A stretch of DNA of 56,074 nt from contig CAZJLO010000007.1 in the NCBI GenBank assembly GCA_964547105.1, positions 1 through 56,074 of the forward strand, in the 5' to 3' direction. The translations under genes were made by a program, and so were the position numbers. Source of the DNA: RXOA01 sp964547105. Its GTDB lineage: Bacteria; Bipolaricaulota; Bipolaricaulia; UBA7950; UBA9294. Within the stretch, counting starts at the first letter, position 1; the number at the start of each line of letters is the position of its first letter. Of this stretch, positions 51,181-56,074 are shown piece by piece. Below the pieces are notes generated by a model. It worked only from the letters and a program-made list of their open reading frames with translations. It ran no database searches and had not been told where the DNA came from.

Positions 51181-52203
51181 TCAGCAGATCCTTGGGACCG
51201 GATCGCCGAGCGGCATGTCGAGGAATCTTCTTCCGCCGACGGCGGTGTCGAGGATGACACGGCCGGGCCAATCCAACGTCACTTCCCCAATGATCGCTGC
51301 GTCGGCTCCCAGTGGATGATCGTGAAGGGATTCGAGCACGGCAGCGGCGCGGTCGCGCGACACGATCAGCACCGCCTTGCCTTCGTTGGCGACGGAAAGG
51401 GCGGGGATGCCCAGCATTTCCGACAAGCCCCGTACCTCATCGCGGATCGGGATCGCCGATTCGCGGAGGGTGATTCCCAGGTGGGCTTTGCGGGCCATTT
51501 CATTGAGCGCGGCGGCGAGTCCACCACGGGTCGGATCCTTCATCGATCGGATGCCGCCTACAGCCAGCGCTCGTTCCACCAGCGGCCACACCGGGGCGAC
51601 ATCACTCGTCAGGGTTGTCGTCAGCTCGAATTGCTCGCGGGCAAGGAGAATCGTCATTCCGTGGTCGCCGAGTGTTCCGGTTACGAGGACGGCGTCGCCG
51701 GCTTCGAATGCTGCATCCGAAACCGCAGGATCTGCAATACCGATGCCGCTTGAGTTGAGAATCAGGCCGTCAAGATCCCCATGAGGCATCACCTTGGTGT
51801 CGCCGCACACCAAGGCGGCATCGACTTCGGCCAGCGTGTCGTGGAATGATCGAAGAACGCGATCCAGCTTGTCGATCGGGAATCCCTCTTCGACGATGAT
51901 CGCCAAGCTCAGAGCTAGCGGACGAGCGCCCATGACCGCCAGATCATTCAGCGTTCCCGCTGCAGCGAGACGTCCGATATCCCCCCCGGGGAAGAAGATC
52001 GGCTTCACCACATGGCTGTCCGTGGTGAACACGATGTCTCCTCGATCGGGGCGGTCGATGGTGGCGCCGTCATCCAATGCATGCAGTCCGATTCGTCCCA
52101 GACCGCGGTCATCGAATCGTGACAGAATGAGATCCTTCAGAAGATTTCCTGCAATCTCGCCGCCGGCACCGTGAAGGGCGTTGATCTGTGCGTCATCGCT
52201 CAT
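51181..52203 (-). CDS. hypE: Hydrogenase maturation protein HypE
   Basis: HypE dehydrates a carbamoyl group on its C-terminal Cys to a cyanide ligand for the [NiFe] centre. The 340-aa protein has the PurM-like fold landmarks (GDIVFTTDSHVVKPIFFPGG, then VCGDTKVMPHG), DPTRGGLAAALNE, and ends exactly in PRIC, with the acceptor Cys as last residue. Start ATG 52203 overlaps the hypD stop (ATGA). The longer frame to 52362 lies inside hypD. Confidence 0.95.
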   Translation of the reverse strand: MSDDAQINALHGAGGEIAGNLLKDLILSRFDDRGLGRIGLHALDDGATIDRPDRGDIVFTTDSHVVKPIFFPGGDIGRLAAAGTLNDLAVMGARPLALSLAIIVEEGFPIDKLDRVLRSFHDTLAEVDAALVCGDTKVMPHGDLDGLILNSSGIGIADPAVSDAAFEAGDAVLVTGTLGDHGMTILLAREQFELTTTLTSDVAPVWPLVERALAVGGIRSMKDPTRGGLAAALNEMARKAHLGITLRESAIPIRDEVRGLSEMLGIPALSVANEGKAVLIVSRDRAAAVLESLHDHPLGADAAIIGEVTLDWPGRVILDTAVGGRRFLDMPLGDPVPRIC

Positions 52204-53294
52204 CGAAGGTCGGGCCTCCCCCCATAACGAAACCAGATGCTGCATGCGCCCTCGCTGCCGACCATGCAGGGCCCGATCGGCGTGAGCGGCGTACAGCGCT
52301 TGGCAAACAGCGGGCAATCGGTCGGAGCGGCTTGAGCGGTCAGAATATCGGCACAGCGGCACCCGGGGATCTCCTCCTGGCCTTCCTCACCTTCAATCCG
52401 ATAGCGTGCCAACGCGTCGAGGTGGGCGTAGCGAGGCCGTAGAACGAGCGCGGAGTCGGGGATCGCCCCGATTGCCCGCCAGCGGCCCTCGGCGACCTCG
52501 AACGCCTCGTCGAGAAGCGCAAGCGCCGCCGGACTTCCTTGTTCGTCCGCTGCGCGTGGGAAGGCGTTCTCGACGCGCGCCGCTCCATCCGCGATTTGAC
52601 GCACTGCGAGGGCAAGCGCGTACAGGACGTCAAGCGGTTCAAACCCTCCGACGACAACGGGAATGTGATATGTTGCCGACAACTCGTTGTAGGCGCGGGT
52701 TCCAAGAATGGTTGTGACGTGACCCGGCGCGAGGTATGCATCGATCTTCTGGTTGGGCAGCTCGAGCAGGGCGGCCATTGCAGGCGGGATGCGTTTGTGG
52801 GACACAAGAAGGCTGAAGTTTTCCGGCGGGGTATCGACGGCGACGGCGGCGGTCATCGGAGCGGTGGTCTCGAACCCGACAGCGAAGAAGACGACGCCGC
52901 GCCGCTGCTGCGGTGCGCGGGCAATTTCTACGGCATCGGCGGCGGATAGCACCGTACGAATGTCGCCTCCGGCGGCGCGGGCTTGTTCGAGCGTACGCCG
53001 TGTTCCGGGGACCCGCATCATATCGCCGAAGGTGCACACCGTGATTCCACGCTCGGCGAGCTTCACCGCGGCATCGATGTCACGTGTTGGCGTGACGCAC
53101 ACAGGACATCCCGGGCCTTCGAGAATCTCGACCGATCTCGGCAGCAATCCGCGAAGTCCGTGCTCGGCGATCGTCGCTTCATGGGTTCCGCAGACGTGGA
53201 CGATCCGAATGGGGCGGTCGGGAGCAAGCAGCTGGATTGCGTCGGTCAGCTTCTTTGCCCGTATCGGATCGGAAAACGCGAACGGACGTTTCAT
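52200..53294 (-). CDS. hypD: Hydrogenase maturation protein HypD
   Basis: HypD is the [4Fe-4S] scaffold that, with HypC, holds the Fe(CN)2CO unit. The 364-aa protein shows the invariant HVCGTHEATI, the GPGCPVCVTP motif, AVGFETTAPMTA and several C-terminal Cys (CRCADILT, CTPLTPIGPCMVGSEGAC-type). It overlaps hypC by 4 nt and hypE by 4 nt, giving a tight C-D-E operon. Confidence 0.96.
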   Translation of the reverse strand: MKRPFAFSDPIRAKKLTDAIQLLAPDRPIRIVHVCGTHEATIAEHGLRGLLPRSVEILEGPGCPVCVTPTRDIDAAVKLAERGITVCTFGDMMRVPGTRRTLEQARAAGGDIRTVLSAADAVEIARAPQQRRGVVFFAVGFETTAPMTAAVAVDTPPENFSLLVSHKRIPPAMAALLELPNQKIDAYLAPGHVTTILGTRAYNELSATYHIPVVVGGFEPLDVLYALALAVRQIADGAARVENAFPRAADEQGSPAALALLDEAFEVAEGRWRAIGAIPDSALVLRPRYAHLDALARYRIEGEEGQEEIPGCRCADILTAQAAPTDCPLFAKRCTPLTPIGPCMVGSEGACSIWFRYGGRPDLR

Positions 53295-53569
53295 CGTTGG
53301 GTGTTGTTCTTGAGAGAGGTGTTGGCGTTCTTCCGTCCTTGATCCAACGACGCTGCCAGTTCATCAAATAGCAGAAGGGTCTCCTCTCCGTCTTTGGGAT
53401 CGAGGCGGCGGATTGCGAATCCTGCGTGGACCAGCAGATAATCTCCGACGGCCACCGGCTCCGACAGTGTGTCGAGACGAACCTCCGTCTCCACACCGCC
53501 GTAGTCCACGGTGACCCGGATTCCATCTTCGGCTTGACGTACGATGCGGGCTGGTGCTGCAAGACACAT
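53291..53569 (-). CDS. hypC: Hydrogenase maturation chaperone HypC
   Basis: HypC carries the Fe cofactor precursor using its N-terminal Cys. The mature start must be MCLA, so ATG 53569 is chosen over ATG 53578, which would put three residues before the catalytic region. The 92-aa protein continues with APARI, a VDYGG strand and VGDYLLVHAGFAI, the canonical HypC end, followed by a longer Asn/Lys-rich tail that overlaps hypD. Confidence 0.93.
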   Translation of the reverse strand: MCLAAPARIVRQAEDGIRVTVDYGGVETEVRLDTLSEPVAVGDYLLVHAGFAIRRLDPKDGEETLLLFDELAASLDQGRKNANTSLKNNTQR

Positions 53570-53586
53570 TTCAATCACCGTGGCGG

Positions 53587-53615
53587 ATTCTACCGCCGTC
53601 GCGTCGATCCGGCAA
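53587..53615 (-). promoter_or_regulatory. Promoter of hypCDE
   Basis: On the minus strand TTGCCG (53615-53610) and TAGAAT (53592-53587) are spaced by 17 nt. Initiation near 53580 leaves only about 11 nt of leader before the MCLA start, with no Shine-Dalgarno. Confidence 0.55.
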
Positions 53616-53831
53616 TCACGGCGGGTTCGGTGTTTGAGTTTCCGTACCCGGATTGGCGCTCGTACAATGGGGTGACAGGGTGAAGCATGATGTTCCGGGT
53701 GTTGTGGGATGGAGTGCCACCCGCACGGTGGGATGCGGCAGGAGAAATGCGGAAACGCTCAATCCCCTATGATCGCCCTGCAATCCGGACGTGAGTTGGG
53801 AGCGTGGTTCTTCGTAGAGGAGGGAGCACTG

Positions 53832-54155
53832 GTGTTTTCCAACGAAGCAGTGTTTGACGTCGTACGGCGCATTCCTGAGGGACGTGTTTCTACGTATGGG
53901 CAGATCGCCCGCCTTGTCGGAGACGGCTGCGGACCGCGGCAGGTCGGGTGGGCGTTGGCCGCGCTTGGGCGGCATGGTAGCGATTCCCCCCCCGTGCCGT
54001 GGCACCGCGTGGTCAACGCAAAGGGAATGTCCAGCCTGGGTGGAGAACAGCTGAAACGCCTTGCAGCGGAAGGGGTGGCGATGGATGATCGTGGGCGTGT
54101 CGATCTGCGACGATATGGATGGGATGACTTCGATCCTCTGGAGGGTGTACTGTAG
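53832..54155 (+). CDS. Alkyltransferase-like DNA lesion-binding protein (ATL)
   Basis: It resembles the DNA-binding domain of O6-alkylguanine-DNA alkyltransferase: FDVVRRIPEGRVSTYGQIARLVG, then GPRQVGWALA (Arg finger region) and PWHRVVNAKG. The active-site PCHRV of true alkyltransferases is PWHRV here (Trp57), which is the definition of ATL proteins. These bind O6-alkylguanine, flip it and hand it to excision repair without repairing it themselves. GTG 53832 gives 107 aa, the usual ATL size, and has GAGGAGGGA 6 nt upstream. Longer starts at 53709 or 53769 add unmatched residues. TACAAT at 53663-53668 may be a -10. Confidence 0.85.
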   Translation: MFSNEAVFDVVRRIPEGRVSTYGQIARLVGDGCGPRQVGWALAALGRHGSDSPPVPWHRVVNAKGMSSLGGEQLKRLAAEGVAMDDRGRVDLRRYGWDDFDPLEGVL

Positions 54156-54845
54156 ATGAACAAGCCTGGTCCGGTCCGTCTTTGGATGCTGTTTGCCGCA
54201 ATCCTTGTCGTTGCGGCAACGGTTGGCGGATGCACATGGTGGACCGATCCTCCCCTGGTCACCCTACGAGGATGCCTTGCCGGCGAGTTGGGGGTGTTGA
54301 CGGTTCGGTTCTTCGCCGATGTGATGCCTGCATCCGGATATGATGGTTCCGTTGCCGAGATTGTCGCCTACGAATGGGATTTCGGCGACGGGACGATCGA
54401 GACGACTCCTTTCGGATGGGGTGTGGTCCACGAATACGATGCAGCGGGACCGGTCGACGTCCGTGTGGCGGCGATCGACTCGCGCGGTAGGCGGGGCACA
54501 GCTACGCTGGCAATGACGATCTACGAGGCGGCGTTCATACGCGAATGGTCCTTGACTCTTGGATTTCCTGTTCGTGTCCGTGGCGTGGCCGAGAGTCGAC
54601 ATGGTGAGACGCTTGACGAAGTAGTCGTTCGGGCCAAGTTCTACGATACCGCTGGAATCCGTTTCACACAGGGGGAGACGGTGATTCTTGGATTGGACCC
54701 CGGCGAGCAGGCCTACTTCGAAATCAAGGCAGAGGAGTACTCGCCGTGGATCTTCTACGCCGATGTCGAAATCGCCCGATTCTCGACAATCTGCACGCTG
54801 GATCCTCTGCAACCGGAAGCGAGTTTCGATGCGGCTTGTCAGTGA
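54156..54845 (+). CDS. Lipoprotein with PKD domain
   Basis: The 229-aa product has a signal peptide and lipobox TVGGC (Cys 26). A PKD domain follows at about 55-120, with the hallmark YEWDFGDGTIE and HEYDAAGPVDV. The remaining beta-rich part contains GETVILGLDPGEQAYFEI, similar to the FxxxLxPGE elements of DUF3426/FxLYD-like domains. PKD domains mediate extracellular protein or polysaccharide contacts. The gene starts directly after the ATL stop and overlaps the next gene by 17 nt. Confidence 0.75.
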   Translation: MNKPGPVRLWMLFAAILVVAATVGGCTWWTDPPLVTLRGCLAGELGVLTVRFFADVMPASGYDGSVAEIVAYEWDFGDGTIETTPFGWGVVHEYDAAGPVDVRVAAIDSRGRRGTATLAMTIYEAAFIREWSLTLGFPVRVRGVAESRHGETLDEVVVRAKFYDTAGIRFTQGETVILGLDPGEQAYFEIKAEEYSPWIFYADVEIARFSTICTLDPLQPEASFDAACQ

Positions 54846-56058
54846 CCTTCATCTCCATTCGCGATTCAGTCTCGCCACGAGCCGAGCCATGGTGGTGCCC
54901 GAGATGGCGCAGTGGGCTCGGTGGAAGGGGATCGATCTTCTCGGGACAGGCGATTTCACGCATCCCGAGTGGCTCGGACACCTTCGTTCCGAACTTGTGC
55001 GAACGCCGGAAGGTCTCTACCAGGCCCACGGGATCAAGTTCGTGCTTTCCTCGGAAGTGGCGGCCGTGTGGCGACACGAGGGAAAGGGACGTCGAGTCCA
55101 TCTCGTTCTTCTTGCGGAGAGCCTTGATGATGCGGAATCGGTTGCCCGGGCGCTTGATCCGTTCGGGAAGCTCGAATCGAATGGCCGTCCGATGCTCAAA
55201 GCGAGCGTCGTCGAACTGCTCGACGCAATCTGGCATGTCGCGCCGACGGTCGAGGTGATTCCCGCGCATGTCTGGACTCCGTGGTACTCGGTGTTTGGCT
55301 CCAAATCGGGGTTCGATTCACTGGAAGCGTGCTTCGGCCCGCATGTGAACAGGATCCGTGCTCTGGAGACTGGGCTTTCGAGCGATCCGGCGATGAATCG
55401 GTTGGTCTCGTCATTGGATGACTGCTCGCTTGTGTCGTTTTCCGATGCGCACTCTCCGACGAAACTTGGGCGGGAGGCCACGATTCTTGAGCTTCCGATC
55501 GCTTCCTATGCGGGGGTGATTGACGCGCTCTACGGAAGGAACGCCGGACGGATCGCGGAGACGATCGAATTCCATCCGCAGCACGGCAAGTACCATCTCG
55601 ATGGGCATCGGCAGTGCGGGATCGTGTGGCATCCCGAGCGGACAATGAGTACGAACGGAAAGTGTACCGGGTGCGGGCAATCCCTCACGTTGGGCGTGCT
55701 GCATCGTATCTGCGCGGTTGCTGACCGGGATGATCCGATAGCGACAGTACCCTACACCACGCTGGTTCCACTCGAGCAGATTCTCTCTCAAGTGCTCGAT
55801 GTCGGTGTAGGAGCGCGTCGAGTGGAGCGGGCATACGTGGCCCTGGTCTCCGAAATCGGATCGGAATTGTTCTTGCTGCGCGAGGCGTCGCGGGATCAGC
55901 TTGCCGGGGCGTCGTCATCCGACGTTGCTGCGGCGGTTCTTGCCGCGCGAGATGGACACGTTGACATCAAGCCCGGATACGATGGGCAATACGGCACCGT
56001 GAGGATTCGTGCTGAGGGCTGGCGTTCACAGGGCGCAAGCGTATCGTGTCGTGTCTAG
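54829..56058 (+). CDS. EndoQ-type PHP-domain endonuclease
   Basis: The 409-aa protein has an N-terminal PHP phosphoesterase domain (SDLHLHSRFSLATS, GTGDFTHPEWL, PAHVWTPWYSVFGS, SFSDAHSPTKLGRE). A zinc-finger-like unit follows (Cys263, Cys279, Cys282) ending in LTLGVLHRICAVADR. These are the features of endonuclease Q (TIGR00375), which nicks 5' of deaminated bases such as uracil and hypoxanthine. The family is best known in Thermococcales and is scattered in bacteria. The usual second Cys of the first knuckle seems replaced (CGIV). ATG 54829 overlaps the lipoprotein gene. The gene ends 16 nt before the window edge. Confidence 0.8.
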   Translation: MRLVSDLHLHSRFSLATSRAMVVPEMAQWARWKGIDLLGTGDFTHPEWLGHLRSELVRTPEGLYQAHGIKFVLSSEVAAVWRHEGKGRRVHLVLLAESLDDAESVARALDPFGKLESNGRPMLKASVVELLDAIWHVAPTVEVIPAHVWTPWYSVFGSKSGFDSLEACFGPHVNRIRALETGLSSDPAMNRLVSSLDDCSLVSFSDAHSPTKLGREATILELPIASYAGVIDALYGRNAGRIAETIEFHPQHGKYHLDGHRQCGIVWHPERTMSTNGKCTGCGQSLTLGVLHRICAVADRDDPIATVPYTTLVPLEQILSQVLDVGVGARRVERAYVALVSEIGSELFLLREASRDQLAGASSSDVAAAVLAARDGHVDIKPGYDGQYGTVRIRAEGWRSQGASVSCRV

Positions 56059-56074
56059 AACGCGGCATCAACCG

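Noticed and set aside
53687..53794. A 35-codon frame with AGGG upstream, between hypC and the ATL gene
   Set aside because: It is short, with no recognisable family. It could be a leader peptide, but chance is the simpler reading.
53709..53831. Longer N-terminus for the ATL protein
   Set aside because: ATL homology starts at FSNEAVF, and the strongest ribosome binding site (53817-53825) serves GTG 53832.

Overview
The window is a gene-dense bacterial chromosome segment of moderately high GC. It has no rRNA, tRNA, insertion sequence, prophage or CRISPR array that I can see. Starts include many GTG and TTG codons behind strong GGAGG-type Shine-Dalgarno sites, and promoters follow the TTGACA-N17-TATAAT pattern. 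The beta' subunit is long (about 1655 aa, with a large N-terminal insertion as in Thermotoga and Thermus). Together with a bacterial EndoQ-type nuclease, hypCDE and an archaeal-looking HerA/DUF87 ATPase, this suggests a deep-branching, probably uncultured, possibly thermophilic and anaerobic bacterium. A Bipolaricaulota/Acetothermia-type lineage is my guess and cannot be proven from the sequence.

Layout. (1) 1-3.1 kb: infB, a DUF503 gene, rbfA and a membrane protein. (2) 3.4-9.0 kb: a peptide/nickel-type ABC importer whose second permease and both ATPases are fused into one 993-aa polypeptide. (3) 9.0-14.2 kb: a tRNA nucleotidyltransferase/poly(A) polymerase with HD domain, a HerA/DUF87 ATPase, hpf behind a near-consensus promoter, a PP-loop tRNA-thiolation-like protein with a degenerate loop, and a small FmdB-type zinc ribbon. 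(4) 14.3-36.7 kb: rpoC followed without interruption by the fused str, S10, spc and alpha operons (rpsL to rplQ), which include secY, adk, map, infA and rpoA. rpoB, tuf and rpmD are missing from their usual places. A strong bidirectional terminator closes this block. (5) 36.8-43.4 kb: a threonine-dehydrogenase-type epimerase on the minus strand, then a translationally coupled hyuA-hyuB-(secreted chagasin-like) operon on the plus strand. (6) 43.4-50.2 kb: an accessory region of secreted proteins. It holds a lipoprotein; a 1314-aa exported protein with an ~850-residue alternating-alanine domain; a secreted protein preceded by a cyclic-di-GMP-I (GEMM) riboswitch; and a small unknown gene. (7) 50.3-56.1 kb: fpg, hypCDE on the minus strand, then an alkyltransferase-like protein, a PKD lipoprotein and an EndoQ-like nuclease.

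How it fits together. Most of the window is the translation and transcription core of the cell. The flanks add DNA-lesion handling (Fpg, ATL, EndoQ), [NiFe]-hydrogenase maturation, peptide or amide uptake and hydrolysis, and c-di-GMP-controlled secretion. The most novel-looking material is in 43.9-49.6 kb: the alternating-alanine exported protein, and the riboswitch-controlled secreted protein next to it. I examined this by eye only. Family calls rest on recognised motifs, not on database searches.
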